From: a bacterium
GTDB lineage: Bacteria; Cyanobacteriota; Sericytochromatia; S15B-MN24; UBA4093
Length of the DNA: 64,000 bases
Direction: 5' to 3'
NCBI GenBank assembly: GCA_017744355.1
Contig: JAGIBK010000002.1
Coordinates: forward strand, 603,001 to 667,000
A program made the translations under genes and the position numbers. Shown piece by piece: positions 8,822 through 20,100 of this stretch (its first letter is position 1; every line of letters starts with the position of its first letter). The notes beneath the pieces were generated by a model. The model was not told where the DNA came from. It worked only from the letters and a program-made list of their open reading frames with translations, and did not search any database.

Positions 8822-9471
8822 GGTGCCTCCTGGGCGACGGCAGGAGAGAGCGCACGCACGTAGGCGAGCAGCTCACGGCCGTCGCAGGCCGCCTGGTCCG
8901 CGCCGATCCGCATGGCGACCCCGGGGTCCCGTCGGAAGGGAGCACCCCCGACCACCACCGGGATCGCTCGGAGCTCGGGGACGGCGCGCAGGGCGGCGAT
9001 GGTGCGCGCGGTGGCCGCCACGTGCGAGTCCATGGTGGCCGAGAGCCCGACGAGCGACGGCTTCAGGCGCTTGACGAAGTGCACGAGCGGCTCGGCGGGC
9101 ATGTTCGCGCCGAGAGTGACGACCTGCCAGCCTGCTTCGTTCAGGAGCAGGCCGATCATCTGCTGACCGATCCGGTGGTCTTCGCCCGCGACCGAAGCGA
9201 GCACCGCCACCGGGGCGACAGGGCCGGGCGGGGCCAGGCGCTCGCCGAGTTCGGAGAGCAGGTGCTCGACGATGGAGCTCACCAGGTGCTCGTCGGCGAT
9301 GCTCAACTCGTTCGAGAGCCAGCGATCGCCGACCTCGACCAGGGCGGGCTCGAGCACCTCGAAGCAGAGGCGTTCGAGGTCGTAGCCCGAAGCGAGCAGG
9401 TCGCGCAGGCAGGCGCGGGCGCCGGGGCGATCGCCTGCGAGGGCGGCTTCGAGGAAAGGCGCATGGACCAC
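8818..9471 (-). CDS. Stand-alone CarH-like cobalamin-binding protein (probable B12 photoreceptor module)
   Basis: A 217-residue protein made only of the two B12 domains found at the C-terminus of CarH/LitR light-sensing repressors. The helical cap has the W-x9-EH signature (Trp51, Glu61-His62), which in CarH packs against adenosylcobalamin. The Rossmann part has E-x-H-x-x-G (Glu97, His99, Gly102), whose His is the lower axial ligand. There is no MerR DNA-binding domain. The GTG start lies four bases after the lipoprotein gene, and the end overlaps the kinase. A corrinoid methyl-carrier role is the main alternative, but no methyltransferase gene is nearby. Confidence 0.87.
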   Translation of the reverse strand: MVHAPFLEAALAGDRPGARACLRDLLASGYDLERLCFEVLEPALVEVGDRWLSNELSIADEHLVSSIVEHLLSELGERLAPPGPVAPVAVLASVAGEDHRIGQQMIGLLLNEAGWQVVTLGANMPAEPLVHFVKRLKPSLVGLSATMDSHVAATARTIAALRAVPELRAIPVVVGGAPFRRDPGVAMRIGADQAACDGRELLAYVRALSPAVAQEAP

Positions 9472-9475
9472 GGCG

Positions 9476-10153
9476 CTAGCCTGCCTCTCGCTTGGCGAGG
9501 CGATCCCTCAAGGCCTGGGCCGAGCGATCGCGCGGGTTGCGTTGCAGGATGCCATCGGCGACGGCGCGGGCCTTGGCGAGCTGGCCCGTCTGCTCGTAAG
9601 CGACGGCGAGCAGGTTCGCCGTCTCGGGGTCGTAGGCCTTGGCGTGCAGCCCTTCGAGGCGCCTGACGGCCGCTTGCGGGTCCCCGCCGAAAAGGCGCGG
9701 AGTGAACAGGGAGTTGAGGGACTCGGCGATGGCGGTGCGCCGATCGTCGGGGGCGTGCTCGCGCAGGTACTGGAGCGGGTCACGGGTCTTGAGGGCGAAG
9801 GTCCAGTCCGCCGCGCTCAGCTGGCCGTACAGCTTGAAGAGCAGGAAGTGCGAGGCGACGAGGTCCTCGCGGGCCCGGATGGCATCCAGGAGGGCGGCGA
9901 CGGCCCGCCTGGCGAGCTGGACCGCCTCGTCCTGCCGAGCGTCGGTCGAGAGCACCAGGGCCTCGGCGGCGAGCAGCTCCGCGCGCTGGTAGGCGGTGGC
10001 GCGATCGCCGAGGCCCTCGCGGACCTTCGCGATGGCGCCTTGCGAGTAGCGCGCGGCGGCCTCGTCGAGCCCCGGCGTCTCGAAGGCACGGGCCGAAAGG
10101 CATCCGCTGAACCACATGACGCCTGCCAACAGCGCCCCACCCCACCTGTGCAC
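9476..10153 (-). CDS. Probable lipoprotein with TPR-like C-terminal part
   Basis: First gene of the minus-strand photosensor/carotenoid operon. GTG at 10153 is chosen because AAGGAGGAG lies five bases upstream and it gives a lipoprotein signal (GVMWFSGC). The mature part is helical. Near its end a TPR-like stretch (PETANLLAVAYEQTGQLAKA) is visible. The 225-residue protein has no recognised enzyme motif, and its role in the operon is unknown. Confidence 0.75.
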   Translation of the reverse strand: MHRWGGALLAGVMWFSGCLSARAFETPGLDEAAARYSQGAIAKVREGLGDRATAYQRAELLAAEALVLSTDARQDEAVQLARRAVAALLDAIRAREDLVASHFLLFKLYGQLSAADWTFALKTRDPLQYLREHAPDDRRTAIAESLNSLFTPRLFGGDPQAAVRRLEGLHAKAYDPETANLLAVAYEQTGQLAKARAVADGILQRNPRDRSAQALRDRLAKREAG

Positions 10154-10195
10154 CTTGCTCCTCCTTGCTCGCTTCCACCTTGGAGAGCTGCCCCA

Positions 10196-10201
10196 ATTGT
10201 A
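10196..10201 (-). promoter_or_regulatory. -10 element of the lipoprotein/B12/kinase/carotenoid operon
   Basis: Read on the minus strand this is TACAAT, placed about 43 bases before the GTG start of the first gene. No good -35 hexamer is seen upstream, which fits a promoter that needs an activator or is held by a repressor. Confidence 0.45.
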
Positions 10202-10202
10202 C

Positions 10203-10247
10203 CCGCCAGGCGGATTCTCGGGGTCCATCGACGGGCGGAATCCCGCC
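10203..10247. promoter_or_regulatory. Two inverted repeats sharing CCGCC/GGCGG half-sites in the divergent carotenoid promoter region
   Basis: CCGCC-A-GGCGG occupies 10203-10213, directly upstream of the minus-strand -10. GGCGG-AATC-CCGCC occupies 10234-10247. Both use the same five-base half-sites in opposite orientation and lie in the 184-base gap between the photosensor operon and crtB. They are candidate operators; the bound regulator is not known from sequence. Confidence 0.4.
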
Positions 10248-10337
10248 TCATCCCATGGGAGGATGCCGGGAGACCGGTACGTTGCTAACCTACCACGAGG
10301 CCCGCATCGGCCCGTCAGACCCATCAGGAGGCTTGCC

Positions 10338-11300
10338 ATGTCCAAGACATCGGGGACGGACCCCGCGCTCCCGTATCACAACGCCCTCGCGGAGAGTCGC
10401 GCCCTCTGCCGTACCATGGCGAGCACCCACGGCAAGAGCTTCTACTTCGCCTCGTTCTTCTTGCCGCCTGCGTGCCGGGTCGCCATGTACGCCCTCTACG
10501 CCTTCTGCCGCACCGCCGATGACCTGGTGGACCGCGCTGACGGCCGTGATCCGGCCTTGGTGCGCGCCGAGCTCGCCGAGGTCCGCGCCACCCTTACCTC
10601 GATCTACGACGGCCTCAACCCCGCCGGTGCCTACTGGCCCGCCCTCACCGACGCGATCCGGCGCTACCGCGTCCCCATCCGGCCGTTCCTCGATTTGCTG
10701 GACGGGGTCGAGATGGACCTGGACCGGAGCCGCTACCGCACCTTCGAGGAGCTGGAGGGGTACTGCTACCGGGTGGCCTCGACGGTGGGGCTGATGCTCT
10801 GTCACGTCTTCGGTTTCCGGGACGCGAGTGCGCTGCCTTACGCCGCCGAGATGGGCAAGGCCATGCAGCTGACGAACATCCTGCGCGACGTGGCCGAGGA
10901 TCTGCGCTTGGGGCGCCTCTACTTGCCGCAGGCGGAGCTTGCGGCGTTCGGGGTCGACGAAGAGGACCTGCGCGCGGGCCGGATGACCCCCGCGATTCGC
11001 GCCCTCATGCGCTACCAGGTGGAGCGCGCGCGGGCCCTCTATCGCCACGCCCACCAGGGGGTCGAGTACCTGGACAACCCCTTCTCACGCTTCACGGCGC
11101 ACCTGATGGGCCGGATCTACGGTGCCATCCTGGACGAAATCGAGCGCCGGGACCACGACGTCCTCAGCGCGCGCGCCTTCGTGAGCACCCCGCGCAAGAT
11201 CGCGCTCCTCGCCGCCTGTGTTCGCGACCTCGTCCGCCCCCACCGCGCGGGCCGCGCCCCGGAGCCGGTCCCGTTCACCTTCCCCGATCCCGCTCACTGA
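10338..11300 (+). CDS. crtB: Phytoene/dehydrosqualene synthase (CrtB family)
   Basis: Joins two prenyl diphosphates head-to-head, the first committed carotenoid step. The 320-residue protein has the two Asp-rich motifs that bind magnesium-diphosphate: DDLVD at 61-65 and DVAED at 184-188. The squalene/phytoene synthase signature QLTNILRDVAEDLRLGR is also present. ATG at 10338 follows AGGAGG with good spacing; a longer upstream frame has no ribosome site. It is divergent from the B12/kinase operon. The C30 (CrtM) versus C40 (CrtB) product cannot be told; the CrtO/CrtQ-like partners leave C30 possible. Confidence 0.9.
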   Translation: MSKTSGTDPALPYHNALAESRALCRTMASTHGKSFYFASFFLPPACRVAMYALYAFCRTADDLVDRADGRDPALVRAELAEVRATLTSIYDGLNPAGAYWPALTDAIRRYRVPIRPFLDLLDGVEMDLDRSRYRTFEELEGYCYRVASTVGLMLCHVFGFRDASALPYAAEMGKAMQLTNILRDVAEDLRLGRLYLPQAELAAFGVDEEDLRAGRMTPAIRALMRYQVERARALYRHAHQGVEYLDNPFSRFTAHLMGRIYGAILDEIERRDHDVLSARAFVSTPRKIALLAACVRDLVRPHRAGRAPEPVPFTFPDPAH

Positions 11301-11304
11301 CGCG

Positions 11305-11772
11305 ATGACGGCACTCTGGCTCAAGTTCTTCCACCTGGTCGGCGTCGTCCTGATGCTGGGCAACGTCATCGTGACCGGCTTCTGGAACTTCAAGGCGGTG
11401 CGCTCGCGTCATCTGGCCGTCATCGCCTTCGCCCAGCGCGAGGTCATGTGGGCGGATGCCTTCTTGACCTTGGTCGGCGGCACGCTGATCACCATCAGCG
11501 GGATCCTGCTCGCCCTGGACCGAGGCTATCCCTTCTGGGCCACCCGCTGGTTGTACGGGGGCGTCTTCCTGCTCGGCCTCTCTACCCTGCTGTGGCTCGC
11601 GGTCCTGCTGCCTTGCCAGGATCGCCTGGTCAGGCTCTCGCGTGAGGCGCTTTCGACCGGTACGCTGAGCCCGCGCTTCGCGCCGGTCTTCGTCGTCTGG
11701 AACGTGGTCGGCTGGTTCGCCACCCTCCTGCTCCTGGCAGCCCTGGGCTTGATGGTCGTCAAGCCCCTCTAA
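11305..11772 (+). CDS. DUF2269-like integral membrane protein
   Basis: A 155-residue protein with four likely membrane helices. The first contains LKFFHLVGVVLMLGN, typical of small DUF2269-type membrane proteins. It starts four bases after crtB and ends before a strong terminator, so the two genes form one short operon. No function is established for the family; a link with carotenoid-containing membranes is only suggested by position. Confidence 0.75.
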   Translation: MTALWLKFFHLVGVVLMLGNVIVTGFWNFKAVRSRHLAVIAFAQREVMWADAFLTLVGGTLITISGILLALDRGYPFWATRWLYGGVFLLGLSTLLWLAVLLPCQDRLVRLSREALSTGTLSPRFAPVFVVWNVVGWFATLLLLAALGLMVVKPL

Positions 11773-11785
11773 GCGCCTTCCCCTT

Positions 11786-11832
11786 CAAGCTCAAAGGACC
11801 GCTCGTCAGGTACGAGCGGTCCTTTGAGCTTG
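11786..11832. terminator. Bidirectional terminator hairpin
   Basis: A perfect 21-bp stem (CAAGCTCAAAGGACCGCTCG plus one) with a five-base loop CAGGT separates the convergent crtB operon and second crtI gene. The AAAGG/CCTTT base and TTGCTTT exit are AT-richer. Confidence 0.75.
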
Positions 11833-11865
11833 CTTTCCCCGCCCCACCGGGGGCGGGTTTCCCTA

Positions 11866-13368
11866 TCAGGCGTGGACTGGCGGGCGCGCCTGGCTCAGGC
11901 TGTGCTCGCTCTCGATGCGCTCGGTGACGAGTCTCGCCGAGATCAGCACCATGGGGATGCCCGTGCCGGGCTGGGTGCTGCAACCCACGAAGTACAGGTT
12001 GTCGATCTCCTTGTGGCGGTTGTGAGGACGGAAGTAGCCGATCTGCGGGATGGTGTGCGCCAGTCCGAAGGCCGAGCCCCGGGCCGAGTTGAGGCTCAGC
12101 AGGAAGTCGTCGGGGGTGAAGATGCGCTCGACCACCACGTGCTTGCGCAGGTTCGTCAGACCGAAGGCCTCGAGCCGATCGTACATGGCCTCGCGGAAGC
12201 GGGGCTCCTCTTCGCCCCAGTCGATGTTGGGCGTCTGGTGCGGTACCGGGACGAGCACGTAGAGGTTCTCGCAGCCCTCGGGCGCAAGCGACGGGTCCGT
12301 CTTATTCGGGTTGCAGATGTAGAAGGCGGGATCGTCCGGCAGCACCTTGTCCTGGAAGATGCGCCGGAAGTTGCGCTTGAGGTCCCGGGACACGATCAGG
12401 TTGTGGTGCAGCAACTGCGGGTACTCGCGGTTCACCCCCAGGTACATGAGGTAGCCCGAGCAGGTGTACTCGAGCGACGGCAGCCGGTCGTACCGCTTGT
12501 CAGGCAGGAGCTTCTCGTAGACGTAAGGCAGATCGGCATTGGCAACGATGAGGTCGGCGTCCATGGTGCGGCCATCGCGGGCGACCACGCCGCTCGCGCG
12601 GCCGTAGGCGTGCCGGATCTCGCCGACCTCCCAGTCGCACTCGTAACGCACGCCGAACTCGCGTCCCAGGCGCTCCATGGCCTCGACGATGGCGTAGAGG
12701 CCGCCCTTGGGGAAGAACAGCCCCATCCCCGTCTCGGTGAAGGGCAAGAGCCCGTAGACCGCGGGGCTCTCGTAGGGCGAAAGACCCAGGTACATGGACT
12801 GGAACGAGAAAGCTTCGCGCAGCCGACGGTCCTTGAAGAACTTGCCGACCATGGGGTAGAGGGTCTGGTGGGCCTTGACCTGAAAGAGCTGACGGAGCTT
12901 GGTGGGGTTGAGGAACTGGTGCCAGCGCGTGAAGTTTTCGCTGACGAAGGCATCCACCGCCAGCCGGTACTGCCGCTGGGTCTGGGCGAGGAATTCGAGG
13001 GCGCGAGGGCCCGCGCCGGGCTCTAGCCGCTCGACCTCGGAGAGGAGCTTGTTGAGGGTGCTCGAGTTGTCGAAGTGCGAGCCGTCGTGCCACGAGACCC
13101 GGTAGTTGGGATCCAGCTGGACCAGGTCCAGGTAATCTTCCAGCCGGCGCCCGACCGAGGCGAACAGCTCGGAGAGCTGATCGATCATCAAGAGCAGGGT
13201 CGGCCCCGTGTCGAACCGGAAGCCGCCCGCCTCCCACACCCCGCTGCGGCCCCCGAGCGTGGCTTGCTTCTCGAGGACGGTGACTTGCAGGCCCTGGGCC
13301 CCCAGGCGGATCGCGGTGGCGAGCCCGCCGATCCCCGAGCCGACGACAATGGCGGAGCGTGCGTTCAA
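11866..13368 (-). CDS. crtI: CrtI-family FAD carotenoid desaturase/oxidase (copy 2)
   Basis: A 500-residue FAD enzyme of the phytoene desaturase family. It has the Rossmann motif GSGIGGLATA, the EKQATLGGRSG block, and the C-terminal signature YFVGCSTQPGTGIP. TTG at 13368 is chosen because AAAGGAGGT lies four bases before it, inside a longer frame beginning with ATG at 13392. The gene is convergent with crtB across a strong hairpin and has no cotranscribed neighbour. Assignment as the main desaturase rather than an oxidase is inference. Confidence 0.85.
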   Translation of the reverse strand: MNARSAIVVGSGIGGLATAIRLGAQGLQVTVLEKQATLGGRSGVWEAGGFRFDTGPTLLLMIDQLSELFASVGRRLEDYLDLVQLDPNYRVSWHDGSHFDNSSTLNKLLSEVERLEPGAGPRALEFLAQTQRQYRLAVDAFVSENFTRWHQFLNPTKLRQLFQVKAHQTLYPMVGKFFKDRRLREAFSFQSMYLGLSPYESPAVYGLLPFTETGMGLFFPKGGLYAIVEAMERLGREFGVRYECDWEVGEIRHAYGRASGVVARDGRTMDADLIVANADLPYVYEKLLPDKRYDRLPSLEYTCSGYLMYLGVNREYPQLLHHNLIVSRDLKRNFRRIFQDKVLPDDPAFYICNPNKTDPSLAPEGCENLYVLVPVPHQTPNIDWGEEEPRFREAMYDRLEAFGLTNLRKHVVVERIFTPDDFLLSLNSARGSAFGLAHTIPQIGYFRPHNRHKEIDNLYFVGCSTQPGTGIPMVLISARLVTERIESEHSLSQARPPVHA

Positions 13369-13601
13369 GTGGACCTCCTTTCGGTTCCTCATCGATCCTG
13401 GCGCCTTCGGTCCCTGCCGCCATCGTCCCAGGGGATGATCACGCTTGACTCACAGGACGAACTGCGGGTGTGATGCGGGGCGGATCGACCAAATGACGGT
13501 CAGGCGTAATCAAAGGTCCGTTTTTAATGCGTTTTTCAGGATTGGCCGATCGTGAGAGAGTCGTGAGCAACTTCCCCCTCTCCCGAAGAAGGACACTCCG
13601 A

Positions 13602-14234
13602 ATGCTTGCCCAAGAAACCAGCGGCTTCATCGGCCGCGAGATGCTCGAGAAACTCGCCTTCCACCACGGTGCGACCCTCACCCACCTGGTCACCGCAGCC
13701 TGGATGGCGCGCGTCCTGGCCCAAGAGCTCGGCCTTGCGGCCGTCGAGTGCGAGCGGATCTGGCATGCGGCCTTGCTGCACGACATCGGCAAGCGCGAGG
13801 TCCGGCGCGCGGTCCTGACCAAGCCTGCGGCCCTCAGCGACGTGGAATTCCGTCACATGCAGGGCCACTGCCTCGCGGGCGGCGAGATGCTGCGGGCAAT
13901 CGGTGCGCCCCTCGCCCTGGTGCAGGCCGCCGAGGAGCACCACGAGCGTTGGGACGGCAAGGGCTACCCCAAAGGCCTCGCGGGCCGCGAGATCTCGCTG
14001 GTCGGTCGCATCGTCGCCGTCGCCGACGCCTTCAGCGCCATGAGCGAGCACCGGGCCTATCGCCCGCGTCTGCCACTTCCGAAGATCATGGCGATCTTCG
14101 CCGAAGGGGCCGGCGTTCAATGGGACCCGGACGTGGTGGCGGCCCTCGCCTCGAGCGCAGTGCAGCGCGCCATCGCCGACGAGCTCGACTCGGACGAAGA
14201 GGCCGCCGAGCTCCAGGAAGCCACCGAGGCTTGA
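13602..14234 (+). CDS. HD-GYP-type cyclic-di-GMP phosphodiesterase domain protein
   Basis: Probably hydrolyses c-di-GMP or a related dinucleotide. About 210 residues comprise essentially one HD-GYP domain: HDIGK (His60-Asp61), the following conserved His positions, and HHERWDGKGYPKG (from 113), which includes the GYP signature. It has no sensor domain. ATG at 13602 has GAAGAAGGA eight bases upstream; ATG at 13527 or GTG at 13563 would add up to 25 residues without conserved features. The C-terminus is acidic. Confidence 0.85.
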   Translation: MLAQETSGFIGREMLEKLAFHHGATLTHLVTAAWMARVLAQELGLAAVECERIWHAALLHDIGKREVRRAVLTKPAALSDVEFRHMQGHCLAGGEMLRAIGAPLALVQAAEEHHERWDGKGYPKGLAGREISLVGRIVAVADAFSAMSEHRAYRPRLPLPKIMAIFAEGAGVQWDPDVVAALASSAVQRAIADELDSDEEAAELQEATEA

Positions 14235-14273
14235 GCTTCTTCGATTCCATCGAAAGCCTTCGCTGCGGGTGGG

Positions 14274-14302
14274 TGGACAAGGTCCTTGGCCGTCAGTAAG
14301 AT
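14274..14302 (+). promoter_or_regulatory. Candidate sigma-70 promoter for apt
   Basis: TGGACA at 14274-14279 and TAAGAT at 14297-14302 are separated by 17 bases. They lie about 50 bases before the apt start. Confidence 0.5.
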
Positions 14303-14353
14303 GGGGCGGCCCTGCTTGCCTCGATCCGAGGCCTCACGAGAGGAACCCGCCCG

Positions 14354-14884
14354 ATGATGACCACCGACCCCACCCATCTGGCCGCGAAGATCAGGGAGAT
14401 TCCCGACTTCCCCAAGCCCGGCGTGGTCTTCAAGGACATCACCCCCCTGATGCAGGATCCTCAGGCCTTCCGCGAGGTGATCGATCGGGTGGTCGAGCAT
14501 TTCAAGGGCGCGCGCATCGACCAGGTGCTCGGCATCGAGTCCCGCGGCTTCATCTTCGGCGCGGCGATCGCCTACGCCCTGGGGGCAGGCTTCGTTCCGG
14601 TCCGCAAGGCGGGTAAGCTGCCTGCCCCGACCCACTCCTGCGAGTACGCCCTGGAGTATGGCACCGACGTCCTCGAGATCCACTGCGACGCGGTGCGGCC
14701 CGGCGAGCGGGTCCTCATCATCGACGACGTGCTTGCGACCGGCGGGACGGCCGCGGCGGTCCTGGAGCTCGTGCGCAAGCTCGAAGGGGAAGTTGCGGGC
14801 TTCAGCTTCTTGATCGAGCTGTCCTTCCTAAGCGGCCGTGACAAGCTTCAGGGGCACGAGACCTACTCGGTCCTGCGCTACTAA
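14354..14884 (+). CDS. apt: Adenine phosphoribosyltransferase
   Basis: Salvages adenine to AMP using PRPP in the cytoplasm. The 176-residue protein matches the family along its whole length: [20 protein letters not shown] at the N-terminus, [18 protein letters not shown], and the PRPP loop [14 protein letters not shown]. The start is the first of two adjacent ATG codons, with GAGAGGA upstream. Its last 83 bases overlap the end of the convergent glycosidase-like gene. Confidence 0.96.
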   Translation: MMTTDPTHLAAKIREIPDFPKPGVVFKDITPLMQDPQAFREVIDRVVEHFKGARIDQVLGIESRGFIFGAAIAYALGAGFVPVRKAGKLPAPTHSCEYALEYGTDVLEIHCDAVRPGERVLIIDDVLATGGTAAAVLELVRKLEGEVAGFSFLIELSFLSGRDKLQGHETYSVLRY

Positions 14885-15773
14885 TTAGCGGCGCGCTCGC
14901 CTCGTGCTCGCGCGCCGCGACGGAAGCGACCGGCGCCTGCACCGCGGCCGCCTGGCGCAGCCCGTCGTCGCGTCGTGCAGGGCCCGGGTACTTTGCGTCA
15001 TAGAGAACCAGGGCGTTGGTCAGCCCCCAGTGGGGGGACGCCACGATCTTGCCGCGGTAGGCCATGCCGACCGACGGCCCCCCGTCCAGGTTGAGCGCGT
15101 CGTGAGCGCCGAGCGTGCGCATGGCCTGCGCCGTCTGGCTCAGGGTCATGCGCGCGGGGAAGCAGGCCACGATGAGGGTCTTGCCCCCCTCGGCGAGTCC
15201 GAGCGCCATGCGCGGGTGACGGCCGAACAAGGCGGGGTCCTGGAAGCCTTCGCGCTTGGGCTGGAGCCAGACCTTGCCCTCGCGGACCAGGCGTGGCCCC
15301 GAGGTCAGATAGAAGCGCGAATTGCGGTGGTCGGGGCGCCCCTCGACGCGCAGGGTCCGGATTTGCGCCCGGCCGTCGGCACCGATTTTGAAGGCCGTGC
15401 CCCGATCGTCCCAGTCCCGGTGCTGGCGCACCCGCCCCTCGCTGACGAGCGTGCCCATGGTGTCGGCGGTGCGGATGCTGAAGAAGGTGCCGTTCACGAG
15501 GGCGGCCGCCTGTGACCCCTCGGCCATCCCCGAGAAGCCCTGGCGGCGCTTGAGCGGAACCCCGGTGTCGTAGGCGAAGCGCAGGGCGAGCCGGGTCTTG
15601 GGGTCTTCGAGGTCCGCGCGCAGCTGCATGACCGGCCAGGCTTGGCGCCCGACCTTCACCTGCTGGCGCGAGAAGGCGACCGGGGCCGCCGTCGCCTCGG
15701 CGCCCGTGAACGCCGGCGCCCCCATCGCGGCGCCGAGCGCGATCGCCAACCACCTAGCCCCTCGCTCCCTCAT
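14802..15773 (-). CDS. Secreted phosphodiester glycosidase (NAGPA-domain) protein
   Basis: The family includes the enzyme that uncovers mannose-6-phosphate, and bacterial extracellular proteins of uncertain substrate. The 323-residue protein has a signal peptide (start ATG at 15773 with AGGAGG six bases upstream), then the domain with NGTFFS and [10 protein letters not shown], the usual active-site-region signature. No stop codon occurs before 14802, so the reading frame runs 83 bases into the opposite strand of apt. The Ser/Arg-rich tail encoded there looks unconserved and may come from stop-codon loss. Confidence 0.8.
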   Translation of the reverse strand: MRERGARWLAIALGAAMGAPAFTGAEATAAPVAFSRQQVKVGRQAWPVMQLRADLEDPKTRLALRFAYDTGVPLKRRQGFSGMAEGSQAAALVNGTFFSIRTADTMGTLVSEGRVRQHRDWDDRGTAFKIGADGRAQIRTLRVEGRPDHRNSRFYLTSGPRLVREGKVWLQPKREGFQDPALFGRHPRMALGLAEGGKTLIVACFPARMTLSQTAQAMRTLGAHDALNLDGGPSVGMAYRGKIVASPHWGLTNALVLYDAKYPGPARRDDGLRQAAAVQAPVASVAAREHEASAPLISSAGPSRSRAPEACHGRLGRTARSRS

Positions 15774-15919
15774 TCCCACCCTCCTGCCCTCACGCCTCGT
15801 CCATGGTCGCGATCGAGCAAGCAACGGGCTTCGGCAAGCCGGATGAGATCCCTTGGTCTAAACCTCTAGCCGCAGGGTATTCTTGAAGGGGAGTGTCCCG
15901 CTTCATGAAGGAGGAGCCC

Positions 15920-16701
15920 GTGATCCGTCGTGTGCTGCTGATGATGCTCGCGCTCGCCCTCCTGGCCCCGGCACCCGCCGTTCAGGCCCAGCGCCCCGAG
16001 GCGCCCGAGCGGGGGTTGAAGTTCGTGTCGGCCTCGGGGGCCAAGACGCAGGGTCCCAACGCGGTGGACGGCGATCGCTCGACGGTCTGGGTCGGCCTTG
16101 CGCGCCGCACCGACGCCTGGATCACCTTCCAGGTCCGGGGCGAAGCCCCCCTCGAAGGGGTGCGGGTCGCCATGGCCGCCATGCCCGCCAACACGTCCTA
16201 CCGGATCGAAACCTCGGAGGACGGCAAGCGCTTCGAGACGGTGCTCTCCGATCTGCGCAACGAGACCGACGACGCGGTGGACCGCCGCTTCCCCTCGCCG
16301 CGCGCGGCTTCCTTCGTGCGGCTCTCCTTCACCAACGGCTCTCGGCAGGCGGTGATTCCCTTCACCCTCTTCGAGGTCTCGCCCCTGCCCGAACCCACAG
16401 GGGCCCTGGCGAATCCTGCGCCTTCGGCCCCGCGTATCCTCGGCGCGGTGCTCGGTCAGCATGGGGGCGAGCGCGTCCTGGTGGTGGTAGGCGACGGCTT
16501 CGCCGAGCCCTTCGAGGCGGTGCGTGTCGACGGCCGAGCTCTCGACATCCTGGCGGTCACTTCGACCCAGATCCTCTGCCGCTACCCCTATCCGCGCACG
16601 CCGCGCCTCGCGCTCTCCCTCTCGGTCGCAGGCAAGGCCCTCTCGCGCACCGTCTCGCCGGTCACCCGCGAGATTCGCTGGACGGACAAGCCCCTCTCGC
16701 G

Positions 16702-16705
<4 letters not shown>
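15920..16705 (+). CDS. Secreted protein with F5/8-type C-like and IPT/TIG-like domains
   Basis: GTG at 15920 follows AAGGAGGAG and gives a clear signal peptide (LLMMLALALLAPAPAVQA). Residues about 30-160 resemble a discoidin (F5/8 type C) carbohydrate-binding fold (NAVDGDRSTVW, ITFQV). About 170-255 resemble an IPT/TIG immunoglobulin-like domain (APRILGAVLG, VVVGDGF). Probably an extracytoplasmic binding protein; the ligand is unknown. Its stop codon shares the palindrome CTAG with the stop of the convergent Clp gene. Confidence 0.6.
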
Positions 16706-19344
<2,639 letters not shown>

Positions 19345-19479
19345 GGCGCCCCCCTCTCGCGTCTTGAATCCTCGCGATCATGGGGCGGCGGCGTCCTCAA
19401 GGCCAATAGAGAAGCAGGCCTTGGCCATGGTAGCATTGGATTTCGAACCTCATCCCCCTGAAAGGACCCGGCCCCGCGC

Positions 19480-20097
19480 ATGAAAGTCAAAATCGATCTC
19501 GAAAACCTCGCCTGTGACCTGATGGACGTCGACCTGGTCGAGCTCAGCATGTTGCACGACGCGCTTGCGACCTATGTGGAGACCCTCTATCCCGAGGTGG
19601 CTGAGGCCCTCCAGGAAGGCACCCCGCTCGACGACGCCCTCGAAGGGCTCGACGAGTCCGACGCGTTCCGCATCCGGACGATCATCGAGCGCCTCTACGA
19701 CAAGCTGGAGCGCCCGCTCGGCATCCTCGAAGAGGAGACGGAGCGCCAGGCGGTCATGGAGGTGGGCGATCGCGTCCGGATCCTGCTCGACAGCGCCGAC
19801 GAGGCCACCCTCCTGCACGAGGCCGCCCGCGAGCTCGGTGACCAGGTGGGCCGCGCGCTCGAAGCGAGCGATATCCCCTATCCCGACGCAGAGGGCCTGG
19901 TGCGCGAGTTCGCCAGCTGGTTCGATCCGGACGACATCCCCGAGTACCCCTACTTCATCGAGATGGAAGTGGCCGACGCCCGGATCATCGCGCAGCTGGC
20001 CGAGCGGGTGCATGCCCACCAGCCCACCGACAAGATGGGCCAGCTGCTCAAGGTGATGCAGGCCGCCTCCCAAGACGACGGCGACGACGAGGAGTAA
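19480..20097 (+). CDS. Acidic protein of unknown function
   Basis: This 205-residue cytoplasmic-looking protein is strongly acidic, predicted mostly helical, has no membrane segment, and ends in a run of Asp and Glu. No family was recognised. It is divergent from the Clp ATPase, and its stop codon is three bases before a likely CTG start of the RibD-like gene. GAGGAG at its end probably serves as that gene's ribosome site. It is therefore likely cotranslated with the reductase. Confidence 0.7.
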   Translation: MKVKIDLENLACDLMDVDLVELSMLHDALATYVETLYPEVAEALQEGTPLDDALEGLDESDAFRIRTIIERLYDKLERPLGILEEETERQAVMEVGDRVRILLDSADEATLLHEAARELGDQVGRALEASDIPYPDAEGLVREFASWFDPDDIPEYPYFIEMEVADARIIAQLAERVHAHQPTDKMGQLLKVMQAASQDDGDDEE

Positions 20098-20100
20098 GCC

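Noticed and set aside
8818-9471. Corrinoid methyltransferase carrier protein
   Set aside because: The axial-ligand motif has Glu rather than the usual Asp, and the cap has W-x9-EH as in CarH; no methyltransferase gene is present.
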